Positions 9,213-16,279 of a stretch of DNA of 64,000 nt are shown piece by piece. Below the pieces are notes generated by a model that saw only the letters and a program-made list of their open reading frames with translations, was not told the DNA's origin and did not search any database. The position numbers and the translations under genes were made by a program. The stretch is from Streptomyces abikoensis. Lineage in GTDB: Bacteria > Actinomycetota > Actinomycetes > Streptomycetales > Streptomycetaceae. The first letter of the stretch is position 1. Every line of letters starts with the position of its first letter. Where the stretch lies: contig NZ_BMRT01000003.1 in the NCBI RefSeq assembly GCF_014648775.1, forward strand, positions 682,001 through 746,000, written 5' to 3'.

Positions 9213-11795
9213 TCAGTACAGGCTCAGCAGCGCCTCCACCGCGTCCGGCGCCGGGGAATCGCCATCGGGGAGCCCCAGCTCGAACCACACCGTCTTCCCG
9301 TGGGGAATGCGACGGCTGCCCCAGGCGGCGCTCAGCAAGCCCACCAGCTGCAACCCCCGACCCCCCTCGTCCGTATCCCGCGCCCGCCGCCGCCGAGGCT
9401 GCACGTGCCCGCTGTCCCAGACCTCGCACACGAGCGTCCGGTCCAGCAGCAGCCGCAGCCGGATCTCGCCCTCGCCGTACCGCAGGGCGTTGGTGACCAG
9501 CTCGCTGACCAGCAGCTCCGTGGTGTCGACGAGATCCCCGAGCTCCCAGCCCTCCAGCTGCTCGCGGGCCAGCTCCCGGGCCCGGGCGACCGAGCGGGGC
9601 TCGGGCGGCAGGGTCCAGTCGCCGACGCAGCCGGGGCTCAGGCCGCGCAGCCGGGCCATCAGCAGGGCGATGTCGTCCTCGCCGTGGTGGGTGTCCAGCG
9701 CGCTGAGGACGTGGTCGCAGACGTCCTCCAGGGGCCGCTCCGGGTCGGCGAGGGCCTCGCGGAAGGCGTGGAGGCCCTCGTCCAGGGGATGGTCGCGGGA
9801 CTCGACGAGGCCGTCGGTGTAGAGGGCGAGCAGCGCCCCGTCCGGGAGCTCGATCTCGGTCTCCTCGAAGGGCTCGCCGCCCACGCCCAGCGGCATGCCG
9901 GGCGGCACCTCCAGGAGCATCGCGGGCTCCCCGGCCTCGACGAGGACGGGCGGCAGATGGCCGGCGTTGGCGACCGTGCAGCGCCGGGTGACCGGGTCGT
10001 ACACGGCGTAGACGCACGTCGCGAGGTAGACCTCGGAGAGGTCGGCGGGGCGTACCGAGCCGCGCACGCCGCGCGAGGCGGACTGCTTGCCGCCGGGGCG
10101 GCCGAGGCCGTGGGCGATCTCGTCGAGCGCGGAGAGCACCTCGGCCGGCTCCAGGTCGAGCATGGCCAGGGTGCGGACGGCCGTACGGAGCTCGCCCATG
10201 GCGACGGCGGCCCGCAGGCCGCGGCCCATGACGTCGCCGACGACGAGGGCCGTGCGGTGCCCGGGCAGCTCGATGACGTCGAACCAGTCGCCGCCGACCT
10301 CGGTGGCGGCGTTGCCGGGCAGATAGCGGCAGGCGATCTCGACGCCGGCGGCCTCCGGGTCGCCGGGGGGCAGCAGGCTGCGCTGGAGGATCAGGGCGCG
10401 CTCGTGCTCACGGCGGTAGAGGCGGGCGTTGTCGATGCAGACGGCCGCGCGGGCGGCGAGCTCGACGGCCAGGGCCGTGTCCCGCTCGCCGAAGGGCTCG
10501 CTGCCCTTCGTACGCGAGAACTGGGCGATGCCCAGCACCGCGTCCCGGGCGACCATCGGCACGGCGAGGGTGGACTGCACGACGGCGCCGAGCCCGTCGC
10601 CGTCCTCGCTCTCGCGGCCGGGCACGACCTGGACGTGGGCGGTGCGCAGGGCCTGGGCGCACGGCGAGTGGAAAGGGTAGCGGTGGACCTCGCCGACCTG
10701 GACGGGCTTGGCGCCGGTCCCGGCGACCGGCGCCCCGGAGACGGCGCTGGAGTAGGCCACGCGGCGCAGCTCGGCGCTGCCGTCGGCGAGCCCCGGCGGG
10801 GCCTCGTCGCCGACGAGCAGGCCCTGGTAGAGGTCGACGGAGGCGAGGTCGCAGAACTGGGGGACGGCCACGTCGAGGAGTTCGCGGGCGGTCTTCTCCA
10901 GGTCGAGGGAGTTGCCGATGCGGGCGCCGGCCTCGTTGAGGAGGGCCAGGTTGCGGCGGACGCCCGCGGCCTCGCGCTCGGCGCGGCGCCGCCCGGTGAC
11001 GTCGGTGGCGATCGCGGCCACCCCGATGGGGCGGCCGCTGCCGCTGTGCAGCCGGTAGAGCGAGACCGACCAGCGGCGGCGTTCGTTGTGGCCGGGCACG
11101 GGGCCGACGAGCTGGATGTCCGCCACCGGTTTGCCGGTGTCGAGGACCTGGCGCAGCGCGGCGGTGAGCCGGTCGGCCTCGGTGCGGGGCAGGAAGTCGT
11201 GCGGGGTGCGGCCGCGGTGCCAGGCGGCGGGGCGGCCGAAAGTCTGGGCGAAACTCTCGTTGACGCGCAGCAGGGTCAGGTCCGTGCCGAAGAAGAAGAA
11301 GCCGAGCGGAGATTGGCCGAAAACGGCTTCCGAGGCGGCGATGTCCGTCTCTATTCCGCGCAGCGCCCGGACGTCGACGGCGACGCAGAGCGCGGCACGG
11401 TCGCCGCGGCCGTTCTCACTGGGCATCACATAGATCTCGGCGAGGCCCTCTTGCCGGTCGCCCCGCTCACCGCGCTGATAGGGCACCAGGCCCGTCCAGG
11501 CCCGGCCGTCGAGCCCGCCCTCGGTGAGGAAGGGCGCGGCGGGGGCCCGCCCGCGCCGGCCGTCCCCGACGGGGGCCAGGACCTCCAAGGGGTCCCGGCC
11601 GACGGCCTGCCGGGCCGTTATTCCGAAGAGCTCGGCGGCCCGTTCGCTCCATTGGTCGATCCGGCCGTCCGGGCCGAGGGAGAACGACGCCACGCGGATG
11701 TGGTCGTACAGGGAGCCGGGCGGACTGTTCTGCCACATCACCGTGGCGTCCCTGCTCTCTGGCCTGCCCGCCGTACCCGCTGGCTTTTCGCTCAC
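9213..11795 (-). CDS. PAS-GAF-PP2C (SpoIIE) phosphatase with C-terminal HATPase domain
   Basis: A roughly 860-residue cytoplasmic signalling protein. Two PAS-like regions occupy about the first 270 residues (for example YDHIRVASFSLGPDGRIDQW and SEAVFGQSPLGFFFF). A GAF region (about 290-450) contains the ARIGNSLDLEKTA segment. The SpoIIE/PP2C phosphatase domain (about 460-690) has EVGGDWFDVIELPG, VGDVMGRG, ANAGHLPPVL and LYTDGLVE metal-site motifs. A GHKL ATPase domain (about 705-860) has ELVTNALRYG and DEGGRGLQLV. Such proteins dephosphorylate anti-anti-sigma factors or bind sigma factors in partner-switching. The GTG at 11795 follows GGAGGGGAC; a GTG at 11888 would add 31 residues without a clear ribosome binding site. 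A stand-alone HATPase gene lies upstream in the same orientation. Confidence 0.88.
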   Translation of the reverse strand: MSEKPAGTAGRPESRDATVMWQNSPPGSLYDHIRVASFSLGPDGRIDQWSERAAELFGITARQAVGRDPLEVLAPVGDGRRGRAPAAPFLTEGGLDGRAWTGLVPYQRGERGDRQEGLAEIYVMPSENGRGDRAALCVAVDVRALRGIETDIAASEAVFGQSPLGFFFFGTDLTLLRVNESFAQTFGRPAAWHRGRTPHDFLPRTEADRLTAALRQVLDTGKPVADIQLVGPVPGHNERRRWSVSLYRLHSGSGRPIGVAAIATDVTGRRRAEREAAGVRRNLALLNEAGARIGNSLDLEKTARELLDVAVPQFCDLASVDLYQGLLVGDEAPPGLADGSAELRRVAYSSAVSGAPVAGTGAKPVQVGEVHRYPFHSPCAQALRTAHVQVVPGRESEDGDGLGAVVQSTLAVPMVARDAVLGIAQFSRTKGSEPFGERDTALAVELAARAAVCIDNARLYRREHERALILQRSLLPPGDPEAAGVEIACRYLPGNAATEVGGDWFDVIELPGHRTALVVGDVMGRGLRAAVAMGELRTAVRTLAMLDLEPAEVLSALDEIAHGLGRPGGKQSASRGVRGSVRPADLSEVYLATCVYAVYDPVTRRCTVANAGHLPPVLVEAGEPAMLLEVPPGMPLGVGGEPFEETEIELPDGALLALYTDGLVESRDHPLDEGLHAFREALADPERPLEDVCDHVLSALDTHHGEDDIALLMARLRGLSPGCVGDWTLPPEPRSVARARELAREQLEGWELGDLVDTTELLVSELVTNALRYGEGEIRLRLLLDRTLVCEVWDSGHVQPRRRRARDTDEGGRGLQLVGLLSAAWGSRRIPHGKTVWFELGLPDGDSPAPDAVEALLSLY

Positions 11796-11926
11796 GTGCC
11801 CGTCCCCTCCGGCTCTCGTGCTCGCACCGGCATCAGAAGGCCGAGTATCCAGCACAGGGGGCCTTCGGAACACGGACTTCACGATCACAGCACGGTCTCA
11901 ACCCGCTATGTCTTCCCACCGGGTTA

Positions 11927-12337
11927 CTAACCAGGCAGGGACAGCTCGAACCACACCGTCTTCCCGGTGTTGCCCGGGCGGGTGCCCCAGCGCCGGGAGG
12001 CCAGGGCGACGAGCTGGAGTCCGCGGCCGCCCTCGTCGTCCGCGTCGGCGACGCGTTCGCGGGGCGGGTCGGGCAGCGGGTCGGAGACTTCCACCAGAAG
12101 GGTGGGTCCCGCGTGGGAGTACATCCGCACCCCGATGGGGCCGCTGGCGTAGCGCAGGGAGTTGGTGACGAGCTCGCTGACCAGGAGGACGGTGACGTCG
12201 GTGACGGACTCCAGGCCCCATTCGCGCAGGGTGTCGCGCACGAGCGTGCGGGCGGTGCGGACGGCCGCGGCGTCGGCGGGGAAGCTCCACTCGGCGAAGC
12301 CGGGCGTATGTGCCAAGGTCCCCGTGCTGTCGCTCAC
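11927..12337 (-). CDS. Stand-alone ATP-binding protein (anti-sigma/HATPase type)
   Basis: A 136-residue GHKL ATPase of the RsbW/SpoIIAB-like class. The N-box ELVTNSLRYA lies near residues 55-64 and the G1/G2 region DDEGGRGLQLVAL near 100-112; the end KTVWFELSLPG matches the C-terminus of the HATPase domain in the neighbouring phosphatase. Likely role: serine kinase or anti-sigma regulator in a partner-switching circuit. The GTG at 12337 sits eight bases after GGGAAG; a GTG at 12346 would add three residues. It is upstream of, and codirectional with, the PAS/PP2C/HATPase gene, so the two may be one signalling unit, although 131 nt separate them. Its target sigma factor or antagonist is not in view. 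Confidence 0.85.
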   Translation of the reverse strand: MSDSTGTLAHTPGFAEWSFPADAAAVRTARTLVRDTLREWGLESVTDVTVLLVSELVTNSLRYASGPIGVRMYSHAGPTLLVEVSDPLPDPPRERVADADDEGGRGLQLVALASRRWGTRPGNTGKTVWFELSLPG

Positions 12338-12521
12338 GCCGACCACTTCCCAGACCGCTGACCGCAGACCTCTGGCGTCTTCGACGCCGCTGACCCTGAC
12401 CCGTGGCCGCCTCCGGCATGTCCGCCTTTGGGGCCAATAATCAGCACATACCCGGTATAGGGGTCCGGCTATCTTCTTCAGCCGGGTCCATGGGTGGCGG
12501 TTGCCGCATTCGGCGTAGCGC

Positions 12522-12929
12522 TCACGCGTCCGCCCCGGCGCGCAACCGGGCCACGGCCTCGGCGACGGCGGGGCGGTCCTGCTCCAGCCAGTCGACCTCG
12601 TCGACGCGCTCGGGGGTGAGCCAGCGCAGCTCGTCGTGGTCCTCCAGGGGGCGGGGCTCGCCCGCCAGCAGCCGGGCCGTCCACACCTGGAGGACGTAGC
12701 CGGGCTTCAGGGGCCATTCTCCGGCGATGCGCCCGACCGGCTCGGTCTCCACGCCGAGCTCCTCCCGGAGCTCCCGTACGAGCGCCTCGGGGGCCGTCTC
12801 GCCGGGCTCCAGCTTGCCGCCGGGCAGCTCCCAGCGGCCGGCCAGCTCGGGCGGGGCGCTGCGCCGCGCGGCCAGCAGCCGCCCCTGGTGAAACACCGCT
12901 CCCGCCACCACCACACGCACCGTCGTCAT
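12522..12929 (-). CDS. MutT-like Nudix hydrolase
   Basis: A 135-residue protein starting MTTVRVVVAGAVFHQGRLLA. The Nudix box is intact: a Gly, then GE about six residues later, then RELREELGV (roughly residues 38-60), matching GX5EX7REUXEEXGU. Size and the early VVAGAVF strand fit MutT-type (d)NTP pyrophosphatases that hydrolyse oxidised nucleotides, though Nudix substrates cannot be read from sequence. The ATG at 12929 begins the conserved domain; the frame extends upstream without family similarity. It is downstream of, and codirectional with, the SPOR-like gene but separated by a strong hairpin. Confidence 0.9.
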   Translation of the reverse strand: MTTVRVVVAGAVFHQGRLLAARRSAPPELAGRWELPGGKLEPGETAPEALVRELREELGVETEPVGRIAGEWPLKPGYVLQVWTARLLAGEPRPLEDHDELRWLTPERVDEVDWLEQDRPAVAEAVARLRAGADA

Positions 12930-12943
12930 GGCGGTAAAGCGTA

Positions 12944-12988
12944 GACGCCGGGTGGTACCGAGATCTTCTCTCGGTACCACCCGGCGTC
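12944..12988 (-). terminator. 20-bp perfect hairpin terminator
   Basis: Arms 12944-12963 and 12969-12988 are perfect complements (20 bp) around a five-base TCTTC loop. It lies 15 nt past the stop of the leftward SPOR-like gene and 14 nt before the leftward Nudix start, so it should end transcripts from the former and isolate the latter. Confidence 0.85.
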
Positions 12989-13003
12989 CGGGAGGCCGTG
13001 GGC

Positions 13004-13183
13004 CTAGGTGACCGTGTGGCCGACCCGCTCGACGACGTACAGCCTGCGGCTGCCCTCCGTGTCGAGCCGGTCGGCGACGCGCTCCGCTTCCGTCCTGGTG
13101 GCGTAGCGGCCGACCCGGTAGCGGTTGCCGTTCTCGTCCTGGCGGATCACCAGCCAGGGCAGGACCGGTCCGGTGTCAGTCAT
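13004..13183 (-). CDS. Small SPOR-like protein
   Basis: A 59-residue protein beginning MTDTGPVLPWLVIRQDENGN. The sequence RYRVGRYATRTEAERVADRL followed by RRLYVVERV has the pattern of a SPOR-like repeat (short strand, helix, strand), a fold associated with peptidoglycan glycan strands in other bacteria. There is no signal peptide, so a cytoplasmic location is expected and a cell-wall role is not implied. The ATG at 13183 is preceded by GGAGGGCAGGAG. Short proteins of this kind are common in Streptomyces genomes, with no function I know of. Confidence 0.75.
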   Translation of the reverse strand: MTDTGPVLPWLVIRQDENGNRYRVGRYATRTEAERVADRLDTEGSRRLYVVERVGHTVT

Positions 13184-13347
13184 CGCTCCTGCCCTCCCGT
13201 CCCGCGCGCACCGGCGCACGCCCGTCGGTGAATCCTCCGGGGGTTCCCGGAGAAACCGCAGTACGCATATGCCCGAGCCTACGCCCGACCTTTACGCACC
13301 GGATACGGGTTTTCACGAAGAGGTACGCATTCGGCCACCCGTCGGGG

Positions 13348-14991
13348 TTACTTGCTCTTGGCGAGCTCCGGCTCCTCGGCGGCCTCGGCCACCTCGGCGG
13401 CCAGGATTTCCTTCTCGACCTGCTCAAGGGTGGGGTTGCGCCACGCGCTGCGCACGCCCCACACGTAGAAGGTCAGCGCGATCAGGACAACGACGGCGAT
13501 GTCGACGCCCTGCGGCAGGTAGCCCTTGCCGCCGAACTCGGTGCCGCCGGCCCACGAGACCACGGCCATGACGAGCAGGTAGGCCACCATCCAGGAGCCG
13601 GCCTTCAGGTGCGGCTTGAGCTCGGCCCACGGCTTGCGCAGCTCGTACCAGGCCCAGATCGGCAGACCGATGGCCATGATGAAGATGACCTTGCCCGTCA
13701 GCGGCCAGCGGGCCCAGTACATGACCAGCGAGCCGAAGATCATCGCGATGGGGGCGATGACCGGCATGGCCTTCAGCTTGACCGGGCGCTTCATGTCCGG
13801 GGCGATCCGGCGCAGCGACATCACGGCGACGGGGCCGGTGATGTACGAGATGACGGTGGCGACACCGACGATCTCGGCGATCGAGCCCCAGCCGCGGAAG
13901 ACGGCCAGGAAGATGAAGGAGATCACGAGGTTGAGCAGCAGGGCCGGCTTCGGGACACCGGTCTTGGGGTCGACCTTGCCGAAGACCTTCGGCAGGTGGC
14001 CGTTCTCCTGGACGCCGTTGATCATGCGCGAGGTGGTGGCCGCGTAGATCATGCCGGTGCCCGACGGGGAGATGAAGGCGTCCGCGTAGAGCAGCAGCGC
14101 GAGCCAGTTCAGGCCCCAGGTGATGGAGAGGTCCGCGAGCGGGGACTTGTAGGCCAGGGTGTTCCAGCCACCGGAGAGGTCCGCGGCCGGGACGGCCATC
14201 AGGAAGGCGACCTGCAGCGCGATGTAGATCACCAGGGCGATCAGGATCGAGCCGATGACGGCCTTCGGCAGCGACTTGCCGGGGTTGCGGGCCTCGGCGG
14301 CCATGTTCAGCGGCGACTGGAAGCCGTTGAAGGCCCAGACGATGCCCGCGACGGCGACGGCGCTGAAGACGGCGCTCCAGCCGTTGGGGGCGAAGCCGCC
14401 GTGGGCGGAGCCGACGTTGCTGGTGTCGAAGTGCGCGAAGATCAGCGCGCCCGCGGTGAGCACCGGGACGACGACCTTGAACACGGTGATCGCGTTGTTC
14501 GTCTTGGCGAACAGGGTGATCGCGAACCAGTTCAGGAAAAAGTAGAAGACCACCAGCACGCTCGCGGCGGCGAGACCGGTACCGGTGAGCTCCTTGCCGT
14601 CGAAGAGGTGCTCGGCCCAGCCGAACTTCCACGAGCTCATGTACTGGATCGAGGCGGTGGCCTCACCCGGGATCACGGAGACGATCGCGATCCAGTTGGC
14701 CCAGGCGGCCATGTAGCCGGCCAGCGAGCCGTGCGAGAACTGGCCGTACCGCACCATGCCGCCCGCCTTGGGGAACATCGAGCCGAGCTCGGTGTAGGTG
14801 AGGGCGATGGTCAGCGCCACGACGGCGCCGATGACCCAGGCGAAGATGGCGGCCGGCCCGGCGAGCACGGCGGCACGCTCGGCACCGAACAGCCAGCCGG
14901 AGCCGATGATCGACCCGAGGCCGACGGCGGTCAGCGCCGTCGTGCCGAGGGTCCGGCGGTAATTCGAGTGGGAACCCTGTTCGGTGCTCAA
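13348..14991 (-). CDS. APC-family amino acid permease
   Basis: A 547-residue integral membrane protein with about 12 helices. The first helix carries the APC signature GLGSIIGSGWLFG (about residues 24-36), followed by the family pattern TYTELGSMFPKAGGMVRYG. Central segments VVFYFFLNWFAITLFAKTNN and FNGFQSPLNMAAEARNPGK also match amino-acid/polyamine/organocation permeases. It likely imports an amino acid by proton symport; the substrate is not evident. The last 40 residues are a cytosolic acidic tail. The start is TTG (14989-14991), preceded by AAAGGAGA with normal spacing. A GntR regulator of the same orientation lies upstream. Confidence 0.88.
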   Translation of the reverse strand: MSTEQGSHSNYRRTLGTTALTAVGLGSIIGSGWLFGAERAAVLAGPAAIFAWVIGAVVALTIALTYTELGSMFPKAGGMVRYGQFSHGSLAGYMAAWANWIAIVSVIPGEATASIQYMSSWKFGWAEHLFDGKELTGTGLAAASVLVVFYFFLNWFAITLFAKTNNAITVFKVVVPVLTAGALIFAHFDTSNVGSAHGGFAPNGWSAVFSAVAVAGIVWAFNGFQSPLNMAAEARNPGKSLPKAVIGSILIALVIYIALQVAFLMAVPAADLSGGWNTLAYKSPLADLSITWGLNWLALLLYADAFISPSGTGMIYAATTSRMINGVQENGHLPKVFGKVDPKTGVPKPALLLNLVISFIFLAVFRGWGSIAEIVGVATVISYITGPVAVMSLRRIAPDMKRPVKLKAMPVIAPIAMIFGSLVMYWARWPLTGKVIFIMAIGLPIWAWYELRKPWAELKPHLKAGSWMVAYLLVMAVVSWAGGTEFGGKGYLPQGVDIAVVVLIALTFYVWGVRSAWRNPTLEQVEKEILAAEVAEAAEEPELAKSK

Positions 14992-15122
14992 ACCCCGGAT
15001 CTCCTTTGCTTTCTACTCCCCCACGGCAGGACACAAACCGCGCCATCGTACGAGCGATTTGGCCGAGTTGGTTCTGCCAAAAGGCCCTGACCTGGGCCTA
15101 TGTGAGGTTTGCAACACCGGGA

Positions 15123-15143
15123 GCCCCCATTTCAAATGGGGGC
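15123..15143. promoter_or_regulatory. Perfect 10-bp palindrome upstream of the permease
   Basis: Arms GCCCCCATTT (15123-15132) and AAATGGGGGC (15134-15143) flank a single C. It lies 132 nt upstream of the permease start and 116 nt beyond the GntR stop. It could be a terminator for the GntR transcript or an operator for the permease; the single-base centre favours a protein-binding site or cruciform over a classical hairpin. Confidence 0.5.
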
Positions 15144-15259
15144 AAACCGGGGCACAGGGCACAGTTCCTACCGGCCGGTACGGTCCGGGAGGCGGGGTTT
15201 TGCGAGATCGAAAACTTACTTGGGAGTCAGCAGGGAACCGTTTCACGCGCCGTTCACGT

Positions 15260-16012
15260 CTACTTCACCGGCAGGTGGTAGGCGACCCGGTACCGCTCGG
15301 CGAGCATCACGATGTCGGCCGTCTCGACGGGACAGCCGCCCGCGAAGTACGTCCGCGAGACGACCACCACGCAGTGCCCGGGCACCCCGCCGAGGGCCAG
15401 CGTCTCCCCGGCCAGCCCCGGCCGGGCGCTGACCTCCTCGGTGACGTTGTCCACGACGATGTCGATGGCGGCCATCCGCTCCACCACGCCCCGGCCCGCC
15501 AGCGGCCCCTCCTCGGGCAGCATCACCGGCGTGCGCCCGGTGACGGCCAGCGGCTCCCAGGAGGCCGAGAGCATGCACGGCTCACCCGCGGAGCGGAAGA
15601 GGTAGTCCGTGCGCATCACCCGGTCGCCGGGGCCGATCCGCAGCCGCCGGGCGATCCGCGGCTCGGCCGCGACCTGCTCGCTGCGGGACTCCCAGGTGCC
15701 CTTGACCCGGTCGTCCCCCTGCTCCTGCCGGAACGGCGTGGACTCCCCCGCCGCCCGGTACCCCGTGCGCACCACGGGCCGCGAGACGGGCTGCTCGCGC
15801 ACATACGTCCCGGAGCCCGACCGGCCCTCGACCAGGCCCTCGGCCATGAGGACCTTGCGAGCCTCCAGGGCGACGGTGTCGGAGACGCCGTACTGCTCCC
15901 GGATGCGCGCCTGGGAGGGGAGCCGGGTGTGCGGCGGCAGCTCGCCGGCGACGATTTTCTGCCGTAGATCACCGGCTACTCGAAGGTATGCGGGCTGGTC
16001 ACCGAAGGCCAC
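15260..16012 (-). CDS. GntR/HutC-family transcriptional regulator
   Basis: A 250-residue regulator. The N-terminal winged helix-turn-helix (about residues 5-72) has the GntR pattern PAYLRVAGDLRQKIVAGELPP, LPSQARIREQYGVS and GLVEGRSGSGTYV. The C-terminal UTRA-like effector domain (about 95-240) includes RTDYLFRSAGEPCMLSASW and VVVVSRTYFAGG. The GTG at 16012 (product MAFGDQPAYLRVAG) follows GGGAG and matches the N-terminus usual for such proteins; a TTG at 16042 and a GTG at 16018 are alternatives. The ligand is unknown. Possible targets are itself (see dyads at 16028-16075) and the downstream permease. Confidence 0.88.
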   Translation of the reverse strand: MAFGDQPAYLRVAGDLRQKIVAGELPPHTRLPSQARIREQYGVSDTVALEARKVLMAEGLVEGRSGSGTYVREQPVSRPVVRTGYRAAGESTPFRQEQGDDRVKGTWESRSEQVAAEPRIARRLRIGPGDRVMRTDYLFRSAGEPCMLSASWEPLAVTGRTPVMLPEEGPLAGRGVVERMAAIDIVVDNVTEEVSARPGLAGETLALGGVPGHCVVVVSRTYFAGGCPVETADIVMLAERYRVAYHLPVK

Positions 16013-16027
16013 GTCCACTCCCAAGGG

Positions 16028-16075
16028 GTTGACAGTCCGCAACAGCTTGGCAACCGTAGGTTGCGATCCGCAACC
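16028..16075. promoter_or_regulatory. Clustered GCAACC/GGTTGC dyads upstream of the GntR gene
   Basis: Two overlapping perfect dyads share one half-site: GCAACC-GTA-GGTTGC (16050-16064) and GGTTGCG-ATC-CGCAACC (16059-16075). A weaker GTTG/CAAC pair spans 16028-16043. The cluster lies 16-63 nt upstream of the chosen GntR start, where an autoregulatory operator would be expected. Binding by this GntR protein is inferred. Confidence 0.55.
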
Positions 16076-16279
16076 TTAACCCAAAGATTCACAGGAAGTA
16101 GCGAAGTCCAGCTCAGAAAGGCCGAGTTGAGATCGCGGGGCACATGCGGAGGGCACTCACCCGCGGCATTCCCGCAACTATGCGCAAACCCTCCGCCACA
16201 TTGCGGGCGGACATACGGCCACTTACCGTGATCTTGCGATGCTCTCGGTCATCACTGCTGGAGGTGCGGTGAGCGTGCG

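Noticed and set aside
7183..9822. 879-codon open frame over the TPM gene
   Set aside because: Arg/Pro-rich frame of the kind produced by high-GC third positions; no domain, and it overlaps the well-supported TPM gene.
13228..15090. 620-codon plus-strand frame opposite the APC permease
   Set aside because: Asp/His/Gly-rich antisense shadow of a clear membrane protein.
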